Source of the DNA: CAYMEV01 sp964431655 [NCBI: uncultured bacterium]
Lineage (GTDB): Bacteria > CAYMEV01
Assembly: GCA_964431655.1 (NCBI GenBank)
Contig: CAYSKJ010000188.1
Location: forward strand, 1-5,589
Reading direction: 5' to 3'
Length of the DNA stretch: 5,589 bases
The position numbers and the translations under genes were made by a program. Shown here in pieces: positions 1 to 5,589 of this stretch. Position 1 is the first letter of the stretch; each line of letters starts with the position of its first letter. The notes under the pieces were generated by a model that had not been told where the DNA came from, did no database searches, and was given only the letters and a program-made list of their open reading frames with translations.

Positions 1-1349
1 TGCTTTAAGGTCTGTTCAAAAAGCAGGATAACATTTTCCAGCACCTCCCCCATGTCAACATCACTGAAACCGGCCCTGATTTTCCCATCCTCCATGCCGG
101 AAAACTTGCTCATGTCTCTGATAATATCTATAAGCCTGTCAATATGCCGGAGCATGATGGCTGTATAAGACTTGTGCATGCCTTCCGTTTCATCGTCCAG
201 GGTTTCGGCAAAACCCTTTATGGCAGTGAGGGGTGTCTTTAATTCATGGCTTACATTGGTAAAAAATTCCCTTTTCTGTTTTTCAAAGGCTTTCTGCTCT
301 GTTATATCATTGAATGCCAGCAGGGTCCACCCGGTATCCTCAATGAAAAAAGCACGGCATTCATAAACCCGACTGCCGTGTATGATTCTGGATAAGGAGG
401 TTTCTTTCGCAGTCTGGGCTTTTTCAACAGCACTGTTCAGGTTTGAGTCTCTGAAATACTCCCAGTACATCCTGTTCTTATAATCCCCTTCAAAAACACG
501 GCCAAAGGCATAATTAACCCTTGCTATTTTATTATCCCTGTCGATAAACACAGCAGGACCGGGCATATAATCGATTGCAGGAAGCATCCTTTCCTCAGTG
601 CTCATCCCTGCGTACCTGCCCGTTATTGTATCAAGCATATTATTCACCGATAAATGAAGGGGATAAAGCTCATTATTCTCCTTTGATATGAACCTCGTAT
701 CCATGTCCCCCTTTGCAGCATTATCAAAGAAAGCTACAAGGTCAGAAAGCTTTCTGGAAATACCCCTTGATAAATAATACCCCGTTACCAGCGACGAAAT
801 TATTATAAAAAAGCCAAAAACACCAAGCTTGTATATCCATTTTTTAATATTTCCATATATATATCCTATTGGGACACTTATCCTTATAAAACCTTCCACT
901 TCTCCCCGGTTTCTTAATGCAACAGCATGATAGAGCATCTTCTGGCCAAGTGTCGTGCTGTGCCTTACGGCATAGCCGAAGGCACTGTCCTTTGAAGAAG
1001 TTATTTCAGCCCTGTTTATATGGTTATCCATGAGCCTGTGGTCCGTTTCCGAGTCGAAAAGGACCTTCCCTTCCCTGTCTATAAGGCTTATCCTCATTCC
1101 AAGGGTTTCGGCGATGCTTCTGAACCGTGTTCTCAGATCTTCATCATCCCCGGCCTCCCTGCATTCCCTGCAGAACATATCATCTACCTGGGGCTTCAGG
1201 GTTAAGGCAATGCTCATCAGACGTGAATTAAGCTGCTCTATGTAGAAACTGTATAGTAAATTTGAAAAAAGAACCGCTCCGATTATGAAGGCGATGAGAA
1301 CAAGTACAAGGTAACCTGTAAAAATCCGGAAAACCATGCTCTTCTTCAT
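1..1349 (-). CDS. PhoR-type sensor histidine kinase, C-terminus cut off by window edge
   Basis: Membrane sensor kinase that should autophosphorylate on a histidine and pass the phosphate to the regulator encoded just upstream. I translated it from the minus strand: 449 codons stay open to the left edge. Visible in order: transmembrane helix about 9-33; extracytoplasmic sensor region about 34-170, containing C60-x2-C63; second transmembrane helix about 174-193; HAMP linker about 193-245; PAS domain about 255-350; HisKA dimerisation/phosphoacceptor domain from about 358, with the H-box SHELKTPL and phospho-accepting His368. The N, G1, F and G2 boxes of the ATPase domain are not in the window. 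Family members are usually near 580-600 residues, so about 130-150 are missing. The ATG sits inside ATGA, overlapping the regulator stop, with no strong Shine-Dalgarno of its own, so translational coupling is likely. The TM-sensor-TM-HAMP-PAS-HisKA order is that of Bacillus-type PhoR, but other signals are possible; phosphate sensing is not shown. Confidence 0.93.
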   Translation of the reverse strand, partial: MKKSMVFRIFTGYLVLVLIAFIIGAVLFSNLLYSFYIEQLNSRLMSIALTLKPQVDDMFCRECREAGDDEDLRTRFRSIAETLGMRISLIDREGKVLFDSETDHRLMDNHINRAEITSSKDSAFGYAVRHSTTLGQKMLYHAVALRNRGEVEGFIRISVPIGYIYGNIKKWIYKLGVFGFFIIISSLVTGYYLSRGISRKLSDLVAFFDNAAKGDMDTRFISKENNELYPLHLSVNNMLDTITGRYAGMSTEERMLPAIDYMPGPAVFIDRDNKIARVNYAFGRVFEGDYKNRMYWEYFRDSNLNSAVEKAQTAKETSLSRIIHGSRVYECRAFFIEDTGWTLLAFNDITEQKAFEKQKREFFTNVSHELKTPLTAIKGFAETLDDETEGMHKSYTAIMLRHIDRLIDIIRDMSKFSGMEDGKIRAGFSDVDMGEVLENVILLFEQTLK

Positions 1350-2026
1350 TCTTCTATCTTATACCCCACCCCTCTTATATTTTTGATTATCCTGCCGGCT
1401 TCTCCCAGCTTCTCCCTCAAATGGGTGATATGCACATCAATGGTCCTGTCAAGGACTATTTTCTCATTCCCCCATAAAAGATCAAGAAGCTTTTCCCTGG
1501 AGAATACCCTGCCCTTCTTCTCTGCAAGTATTTTAAGGATATTGAACTCGGTTGTAGTAAGGTCAATTTTTTCATCCCTTATATAGACCTCGTGCCTGGC
1601 AGGGTCAAGGCTTATTAAACCTCCAGCCCTGATAATGTTCTCCTCTTCAGTTTTATCCGTTCTCCTGAAAAGCGCTTTTACTCTTGCCACCAGTTCTTTG
1701 GGGGAAAAAGGCTTGGTAACATAATCATCCGCCCCCAGTTCAAGCCCGACTACTTTGTCAATCTCCTCATCCTTTGCAGTTAGCATGATTATGCTGATAC
1801 CTTTCAGTCTGTCCTGAGACCTTATATACCTGCATATCTCAAGGCCGTCTGCATCAGGGAGCATCAGATCAAGGACAACCAGGTCCGGGACAGCCTGTTT
1901 CAGGTACTGATAGAAATCCTCTCCATTATGAAAATCCCTTACTGAGAATCCGGCTTTTTTCAGGTTAACTGAAACAAGCTCAATGATATCGGGCTCATCA
2001 TCCACAATGGCAATAAGTTTTGACAT
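1346..2026 (-). CDS. PhoB/OmpR-family response regulator
   Basis: DNA-binding response regulator of 226 residues, the normal size for the family, and the cognate partner of the kinase encoded downstream. Receiver domain about 3-118: acidic pair D9/D10, phosphoacceptor D53 (in VVLDLMLPD), switch Thr83 (in MLTAKD) and Lys105 (in VTKPFSP) are all present, so it should be phosphorylatable. The C-terminal winged-helix domain (about 129-226) ends with the typical RGVGYKIEE. The reading frame extends 13 codons further to an ATG at 2065, but I chose 2026. It has AGGAGG six bases upstream, its product starts with the typical MSKLIAIVDDE, and the ATG at 2065 lies inside the predicted promoter. The gene comes first in the operon and its stop overlaps the kinase start by four bases. 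It resembles PhoB/PhoP most closely by architecture and by its partner; the actual regulon is not proven. Confidence 0.96.
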   Translation of the reverse strand: MSKLIAIVDDEPDIIELVSVNLKKAGFSVRDFHNGEDFYQYLKQAVPDLVVLDLMLPDADGLEICRYIRSQDRLKGISIIMLTAKDEEIDKVVGLELGADDYVTKPFSPKELVARVKALFRRTDKTEEENIIRAGGLISLDPARHEVYIRDEKIDLTTTEFNILKILAEKKGRVFSREKLLDLLWGNEKIVLDRTIDVHITHLREKLGEAGRIIKNIRGVGYKIEE

Positions 2027-2032
2027 TGCTTC

Positions 2033-2038
2033 CCTCCT
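2033..2038 (-). promoter_or_regulatory. Strong Shine-Dalgarno that decides the regulator start
   Basis: AGGAGG on the minus strand, six bases before the ATG at 2026. No comparable site precedes the upstream in-frame ATG at 2065, which supports the shorter protein. Confidence 0.88.
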
Positions 2039-2053
2039 GAAAGATTTATTAAA

Positions 2054-2082
2054 ACTATAATTCATTAAAACCGGAACTTCAA
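2054..2082 (-). promoter_or_regulatory. Sigma70-type promoter of the two-component operon
   Basis: On the minus strand the -35 box TTGAAG (2082-2077) is followed by a 17-base spacer and the -10 box TATAGT (2059-2054). The first transcribed base would fall near 2047, giving a leader of about 20 bases that includes the AGGAGG site. Four of six -35 positions and five of six -10 positions match consensus, with ideal spacing. The start site is predicted, not measured. Confidence 0.68.
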
Positions 2083-2120
2083 TTTAATATTCAGATAATT
2101 ATTTGTTAATTTTTTATTAA
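2082..2120 (-). promoter_or_regulatory. Candidate PhoB/PhoP-type operator: four 11-bp-spaced direct repeats
   Basis: Read on the minus strand, four hexamers begin exactly 11 bases apart: TTAATA (2120-2115), TTAACA (2109-2104), TTATCT (2098-2093) and TTAAAT (2087-2082). The last touches the -35 box. OmpR/PhoB-class regulators bind head-to-tail at direct repeats of one helical turn. The second hexamer equals the Bacillus PhoP core TTAACA, and E. coli Pho boxes use the same 11-base period. The inference is that the regulator encoded downstream binds here and activates its own operon. The stretch is AT-rich, so some of the match may be chance. Confidence 0.45.
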
Positions 2121-2433
2121 TTTCCTGATTTTTATTGCACAAAAATGAGCGAACCCAAAGCTTTAACCCTGAATAATCACTTTTGCCCCTCACCCTGCAG
2201 ATCTGCCCGGAGGGGATTTTGTCTGCAAAGCCCTGTAATCTGGAGAGCGTGACTGATCTGACTTTAAAAAAAATAATCCAGCATCCCTTGCAAAATTTTC
2301 TTTACCCAGGATTCATTACTGTTCAGGAATGATAAGGGTGCTATTAACTGCAGGCAATACAGGGTATCTACTGAAGCCCGGACGAAAAACTTATAAATAG
2401 CTTTCCGTAAATAACATAACTTAATCTTTTTTT
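2121..2433. other. Non-coding divergent intergenic region
   Basis: About 310 bases between the regulator control region and the porin promoter. I see no open frame with protein-like composition and a ribosome site, and no tRNA. The notable structure is the hairpin/palindrome at 2186-2215. The rest is mixed-composition sequence without repeats I can recognise. It may hold upstream regulatory sites or a small RNA, but nothing directly proves either. Confidence 0.5.
2186..2215 (+). other. GC-rich inverted repeat with inner palindrome
   Basis: CCCCTC (2186-2191) pairs with GAGGGG (2210-2215). Between them is the perfect 10-base palindrome GCAGATCTGC (2197-2206). ATTTTG follows on the plus strand. 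It could be the end of a short plus-strand transcript or a protein-binding palindrome. No upstream plus-strand gene exists in the window for it to terminate. The stem is only six pairs with an interrupted interior. Confidence 0.35.
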
Positions 2434-2459
2434 TTGACAATTTAAGTGTTTATTATAAT
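2434..2459 (+). promoter_or_regulatory. Likely promoter of the porin gene
   Basis: A perfect TTGACA (2434-2439) and a perfect TATAAT (2454-2459) lie just upstream of the porin gene, after a run of nine T. The spacer is only 14 bases rather than the usual 16-18. Either the promoter is weak without help (an activator could compensate), or only the -10 box is used. The predicted start is near 2466, leaving a leader of about 24 bases containing AGGAG (2479-2483), six bases before the ATG. Confidence 0.55.
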
Positions 2460-2489
2460 CATCCCTTAAAAAACGAAAAGGAGAAACCT

Positions 2490-3488
2490 ATGAAAAAAGC
2501 ATTATTAATCATGTTTGCCGTAATGGCCGTTTTGCCATTGCTTGCTTCTGCCCAGGGGACCTTTGACGGTATTGTTTTCGGTGACTATTATTATGTAAAC
2601 AGTCACCATCTGGAGGAGCTGGAGGGTAAAAACGGCTTTATAATAAGGAGGATCTATTTTACCTACAAATACAAGATAAGTGATGAATGGCTATCAGTTT
2701 TCAGGCTTGAGATGAACCATCCGGGCGATTTTGTCTCCAATGATACATTAAAGCCTTATGTTAAGGATGCTTACCTGCGTTATAGAATGGATGAAAATTC
2801 ATTCTTTATTGGCATACTGGGCACTCCTGCGGGAGAAGCATATGATTCAATCTGGGGCTACAGGTCCATAGAGGCATACCCCATGCATGTACAGAAGCTA
2901 ATAGGTTCCAGGGACCTGGGCATAGGATATGAATATAAATCAGATCCTTTGACATTCAAGGCGACTTTCGGCAATGGGGAGAATAACAAGAATGAGATCA
3001 ACAATGGAAAATCTTATAACCTGCACCTTTCCTACGGAAAAGATTCCGGGCTGTACGCCGAAGGGTTTTATAACTTTACCGATAAAAACAACGGTATTAA
3101 GGAATCAATGTTCCAGGCCTTCCTTGCATACAGGGATAAATGGGGCAAAATAGGCGCATTATATGCCAGGAAAAATATAGAAACCGATGGATCCGATGCA
3201 GACTATAATATGGTATCATTTTTTGGAGTGTTTCCCATAGCAGAACAGCTTGAGCTGTTTTTAAGGTATGACAAAATGATGGATTCCAACCCATGGGCTG
3301 AAAACGCATCCTACCTGAAAATGTCAGGCCTGAATCCTTCCAACTACCTGATAGGGGGATTGTCCTATAAGATCAACAAAAATATCAGCTTCATACCCAA
3401 TGTGCAGTATGTATTCTATGATGAAGAGGATGGAATTGACACGGATTCGGACCTCATCCTGCGGGCCACCTTCTGCTATAAATTCTAA
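2490..3488 (+). CDS. Outer-membrane porin, phosphate-selective porin O/P-like
   Basis: Predicted beta-barrel channel in the outer membrane for passive uptake of small solutes. The 332-residue product has a clear signal peptide: MKK, a hydrophobic stretch 4-18, and a likely cut after ASA at residue 21. The mature part is rich in alternating aromatic/polar strands (FGDYYY, RRIYFTYKYK, KDAYLRYRM, W122-GYRS, GLYAEGFYNF) separated by Gly/Asn/Asp turns. It ends in ATFCYKF; a terminal Phe is the usual signal for the BAM assembly machine. The opening pattern, with barrel strands from the start of the mature protein and a RRIYFTY/FRLEMN section, resembles Porin O/P relatives. At 332 residues it is shorter than Pseudomonas OprP/OprO (about 440), so ion selectivity cannot be inferred. 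It has its own promoter and Shine-Dalgarno, is divergent from the two-component operon and ends in a hairpin, so it appears monocistronic. Regulation by the neighbouring regulator is plausible but unproven. Confidence 0.85.
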   Translation: MKKALLIMFAVMAVLPLLASAQGTFDGIVFGDYYYVNSHHLEELEGKNGFIIRRIYFTYKYKISDEWLSVFRLEMNHPGDFVSNDTLKPYVKDAYLRYRMDENSFFIGILGTPAGEAYDSIWGYRSIEAYPMHVQKLIGSRDLGIGYEYKSDPLTFKATFGNGENNKNEINNGKSYNLHLSYGKDSGLYAEGFYNFTDKNNGIKESMFQAFLAYRDKWGKIGALYARKNIETDGSDADYNMVSFFGVFPIAEQLELFLRYDKMMDSNPWAENASYLKMSGLNPSNYLIGGLSYKINKNISFIPNVQYVFYDEEDGIDTDSDLILRATFCYKF

Positions 3489-3507
3489 TCCCTGTCCATA
3501 AATATAA

Positions 3508-3535
3508 CCCCGGCTGCAATTAAACACAGCCGGGG
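3508..3535 (+). terminator. Hairpin terminator after the porin gene
   Basis: CCCCGGCTG (3508-3516) and CAGCCGGGG (3527-3535) form a perfect nine-pair GC-rich stem with a 10-base loop, starting 19 bases after the porin stop. The plus-strand tail is CCCTTCCC, not a T run, so termination may be imperfect. The other side, read on the minus strand, has a more U-rich tail (TTATATTTATGG), though no minus-strand gene lies upstream of it. Confidence 0.6.
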
Positions 3536-3647
3536 CCCTTCCCAAAACCAGCCCTGCATTGCCCTGGCCTGACAGGTAAAAATTATATTTACTTTTATTT
3601 CCTGCAGTGATAACAATAAACGTACTATTCGCATATTTTATTATTTT

Positions 3648-5015
3648 ATGAGCAGGATACTTCTTGTAAACCCTCTTATATCGGATTATGCCGCCTTTGA
3701 CCTTTGGCTCTACCCCTTCGGCCTGGATTTCATAGGATTTATCCTCAGGAAATATACAGGTTTTGATGTCAGTTTCATAGATTTTTTGAGGGCAGGCAAA
3801 AACATCTATCCGCAGTATTATAAAAAGAGGCCTTACGGAAAGGGAAAATTTCATAAAAGGCTTTTTAGGAAGGACAGCAGAAACCCGGGAGCACAGTACC
3901 AGGTATTTTCAATCTACGGCATGCCTGAAAATATCCTGAGAAATTACCTTCTTTCTCTTAAAAAGCCGGAAGTGGTGCTGGTCACTTCCCTGATGTCATA
4001 CTGGTATGAGGGCGTCATGGAGACCATACGAATCATCAGGGACTGCTACCCGGATGTTCCGGTTATTGCTGGGGGCATGTGGCCTACCCAGTATCCCGGT
4101 CATTGCAGTAATTTGCTCAGCATGACAAAAGACTGCTTTTCACTGGCAGGGCCTGAACTAAACCAGCTTTTTTCACTGCTTGCGGATATGAACCTCCTTA
4201 AAGATCATGTAAATATCAATATATATGAAGAATTCAAGTCCTACAGCCAGCAGGATATACCAGGCTACATTGATTTCTATCCCCTCATAACCTCCCTGGG
4301 GTGCCCCTTTAACTGCTCTTTCTGCCTTAGCCCCGTGATGCACAGACACAACTATACCCAAAGAAATGCCGATAATGTAATAAAGGAAATTATGAAGGGA
4401 GCCTGCATGAAAGAAGACATGGTATTTTTCGACGATGCCCTTCTTTACAGAAAGGAGGAGCATATTAAGCCCGTACTGCGCGAGCTGGCAGGCCATGGCC
4501 TTTCAAAAAACCGCTTCCACCTTCCCAACGGATTGAATACAGCCCTTATGGATGAGGAGCTTGCACTTTTGTTTAAAAGGCTTAACTTCAAAACCATAAG
4601 GCTTTCGGTGGAGGGATTTGACTCTGCAACCATGCATTTTTCAGGAAAAAAGATCAGGTTCAGCAGATTCCTTGATGTACTCAGGATACTTGATAATGCC
4701 GGCATTGAAAAAAAAGATATGGGGTTCTACCTTCTGTTCGGCCTTCCTGGCCAGGATTTCCAGGTGCTGAGGGATTTTGCCAGGGAATATACCAGCAAAG
4801 GCTATTATGTCGGGCTGAGCGAACTGACGCCGGTCCCCGGCACCCCGGTATTTGATATGCTGGAAAAACAGCACCCGGAAATATCAAAAGACCCTCTAAA
4901 CATAAACAATACAACATTTATTCATAACTATATGGACATTTCTGAACAGTTCTATAATCTTAAAAGAGAGATAAAGTCGCTCAGGCTGAAAAATACTCAA
5001 AAAGGAGTTTCATGA
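3648..5015 (+). CDS. Cobalamin-binding-like radical SAM protein, substrate unknown
   Basis: Cytoplasmic iron-sulfur enzyme that should cleave S-adenosylmethionine to start radical chemistry; its substrate is unknown. The 455-residue product opens with MSRILLVNP and YPFGLDFIGFILRK, typical of the N-terminal Rossmann-like B12-binding domain (about 1-190). That domain also shows VTSLMSYWYEG and the glycine-rich IAGGMWPT (G142-G143). The classic DxHxxG cobalamin ligand motif is absent, as in many relatives, so B12 need not be bound. The radical SAM barrel starts near 210 with C219-x3-C223-x2-C226 for the 4Fe-4S cluster, then FFDDALL, HLPNGLN, IRLSVEGFDS, LLFGLPGQD and TPVPGTPVFDML. The order and length match the COG1032-type family. 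A poor ribosome site precedes the ATG, but no in-frame ATG, GTG or TTG lies closely upstream and the protein begins in the expected way. It is followed after one base by the LysM gene. The family includes methyltransferases and other modifying enzymes, so no specific reaction can be assigned. Confidence 0.92.
   Translation: MSRILLVNPLISDYAAFDLWLYPFGLDFIGFILRKYTGFDVSFIDFLRAGKNIYPQYYKKRPYGKGKFHKRLFRKDSRNPGAQYQVFSIYGMPENILRNYLLSLKKPEVVLVTSLMSYWYEGVMETIRIIRDCYPDVPVIAGGMWPTQYPGHCSNLLSMTKDCFSLAGPELNQLFSLLADMNLLKDHVNINIYEEFKSYSQQDIPGYIDFYPLITSLGCPFNCSFCLSPVMHRHNYTQRNADNVIKEIMKGACMKEDMVFFDDALLYRKEEHIKPVLRELAGHGLSKNRFHLPNGLNTALMDEELALLFKRLNFKTIRLSVEGFDSATMHFSGKKIRFSRFLDVLRILDNAGIEKKDMGFYLLFGLPGQDFQVLRDFAREYTSKGYYVGLSELTPVPGTPVFDMLEKQHPEISKDPLNINNTTFIHNYMDISEQFYNLKREIKSLRLKNTQKGVS
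5001..5007 (+). promoter_or_regulatory. Shine-Dalgarno of the LysM gene inside the radical SAM gene
   Basis: AAAGGAG lies in the last codons of the radical SAM gene, nine bases before the ATG at 5017. Another ATG at 5012 is in a different frame that soon meets a stop, whereas 5017 opens the LysM frame. The arrangement implies translational coupling of the two genes. Confidence 0.75.
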
Positions 5016-5016
5016 T

Positions 5017-5589
5017 ATGGATATTAAATATCCTAAAGTCAATGTTCCTCTGGAACACCCTGTTATACCCAGCCAGAACAAGTACACGGTCAGGCCCGGG
5101 GATACTCTGGCCCAGATAGCAAGAAAGTTTGATATGACTGCCGATGATCTGATCATGTATAATAATCTCAAAAACAGACACAGTCTGGCGCCAGGGATGG
5201 AAATCGAGATACCTCCCCAGAGCAAGGCCATGACCCTTGAAAAAGCCATAAGCATCTCCGGCGGGAGCGCTTATGCTGCTGCATCCCGGGTAAACCAGTC
5301 ATGGAATAATCTTATCGGAAATAATCTAAACAAACAGATTAATCAAATAAAAGAGCATATCGGCTTTTCCAATGATATATCCGTCACCTACTCCAAAAGG
5401 TCCTATTTCCCTCTGAAGCTCCTGCATACCCTGTCTTTCAACCCTTTGGGCAAGAGAATGCCCATGCCCTTTTTATCAGCCCTGGAGATATTCTGTAATG
5501 AATCCAGAAAAATGCTGAAAAACGCAGAAACTGAAAGCAGTGCACCCTCCCAGCTTTCGCAGAAAACCCGGCAGATCCTTGAGAACCTT
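5017..5589 (+). CDS. LysM-domain protein without signal peptide, open at right edge
   Basis: I translated 191 codons with no stop up to the window edge, so the protein is partial. Residues about 22-66 form one LysM module: the start KYTVRPGDTLAQIARKF, the middle DDLIMYNNL and the end LAPGMEIEIP. LysM modules usually bind N-acetylglucosamine-containing polymers such as peptidoglycan. The N-terminus (MDIKYPKVNVPLEHP) is polar and proline-containing, with no signal peptide or membrane helix, so normal Sec export is not supported. Residues about 68-191 match no domain I recognise. They hold a Gly/Ser/Ala-rich piece (SISGGSAYAAAS), an Asn/Gln-rich probable helix (NNLNKQINQIKEHI) and a charged C-terminal stretch. 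The start at 5017 is fixed by AAAGGAG and lies one base after the radical SAM stop, so the genes are co-transcribed. It might act in the cytoplasm, as a structural part of a tail-like or injection apparatus, or be exported by another route; none of these is shown. Confidence 0.85.
   Translation, partial: MDIKYPKVNVPLEHPVIPSQNKYTVRPGDTLAQIARKFDMTADDLIMYNNLKNRHSLAPGMEIEIPPQSKAMTLEKAISISGGSAYAAASRVNQSWNNLIGNNLNKQINQIKEHIGFSNDISVTYSKRSYFPLKLLHTLSFNPLGKRMPMPFLSALEIFCNESRKMLKNAETESSAPSQLSQKTRQILENL

Noticed and set aside
172-1245. Short plus-strand open frames opposite the kinase gene
   Set aside because: The minus strand encodes a continuous 449-codon kinase with recognisable domains, so these are antisense by-products.
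2027-2065. 13-codon N-terminal extension of the response regulator
   Set aside because: The upstream ATG falls in the predicted promoter spacer, lacks a ribosome site, and adds residues not expected before the receiver domain.
2220-2275. Possible cyclic-di-GMP riboswitch, because of GCAAAGCC at 2225-2232
   Set aside because: The remaining conserved parts of the GEMM motif and a second paired stem are missing, and the sequence is far upstream of the porin promoter.
2390-2412. Possible Pho box upstream of the porin (CTTATAA and CTTTCCG, 11 bases apart)
   Set aside because: The two units share only three leading bases, do not match CTGTCAT, and lie about 40 bases from the -10 box, unlike known Pho-box promoters.
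3324-3854. Minus-strand open frame of 176 codons across the porin/radical SAM boundary
   Set aside because: It is antisense to two well-supported genes and passes through the hairpin at 3508-3535. It has no Shine-Dalgarno and no recognisable domain.
4173-5255. Several minus-strand open frames of 66-107 codons
   Set aside because: They are shadows of the radical SAM and LysM genes, with low-quality composition and no ribosome sites; the plus-strand frames carry clear domain motifs.

Overview
The window looks like chromosomal DNA from a Gram-negative bacterium. The evidence is an outer-membrane beta-barrel protein with a signal peptide and a terminal phenylalanine, plus sigma70-type promoters and good Shine-Dalgarno sites. 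Codon choice leans to AGG (Arg), ATA (Ile) and GGG (Gly) at moderate GC. That would suit lineages such as Desulfobacterota, Nitrospirota or Acidobacteriota/Aminicenantes, but the sequence does not fix the phylum. No tRNA, rRNA, IS element, CRISPR array or phage gene was found.

Left part (1-2120, minus strand): a two-component operon. A PhoB/OmpR-class response regulator is followed, with a 4-base ATGA overlap, by a PhoR-type membrane histidine kinase that runs off the left edge before its ATPase domain. The operon has a good promoter (TTGAAG-17-TATAGT). Immediately upstream are four TTA-starting hexamers at an exact 11-base period, the layout expected for a PhoB/PhoP-type operator, so autoregulation is likely.

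Middle (2121-3647): a roughly 300-base non-coding stretch with one GC-rich hairpin. It is followed, divergent from the regulators, by a gene for a porin of the phosphate-selective porin O/P type. The porin has its own promoter and Shine-Dalgarno site and ends in a GC-rich hairpin. A PhoB/PhoR-like pair next to an O/P-like porin suggests control of nutrient (possibly phosphate) uptake across the outer membrane. No pst, phoU or phosphatase gene lies in the window, so this is inference.

Right part (3648-5589, plus strand): a cobalamin-binding-like radical SAM protein, apparently complete, with a CxxxCxxC cluster motif. One base after its stop begins a LysM-domain protein without a signal peptide, open at the right edge. 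The two are translationally linked and probably work together. The reaction of the radical SAM enzyme and the role of the LysM protein are unknown, and this pair is the least explained part of the window.
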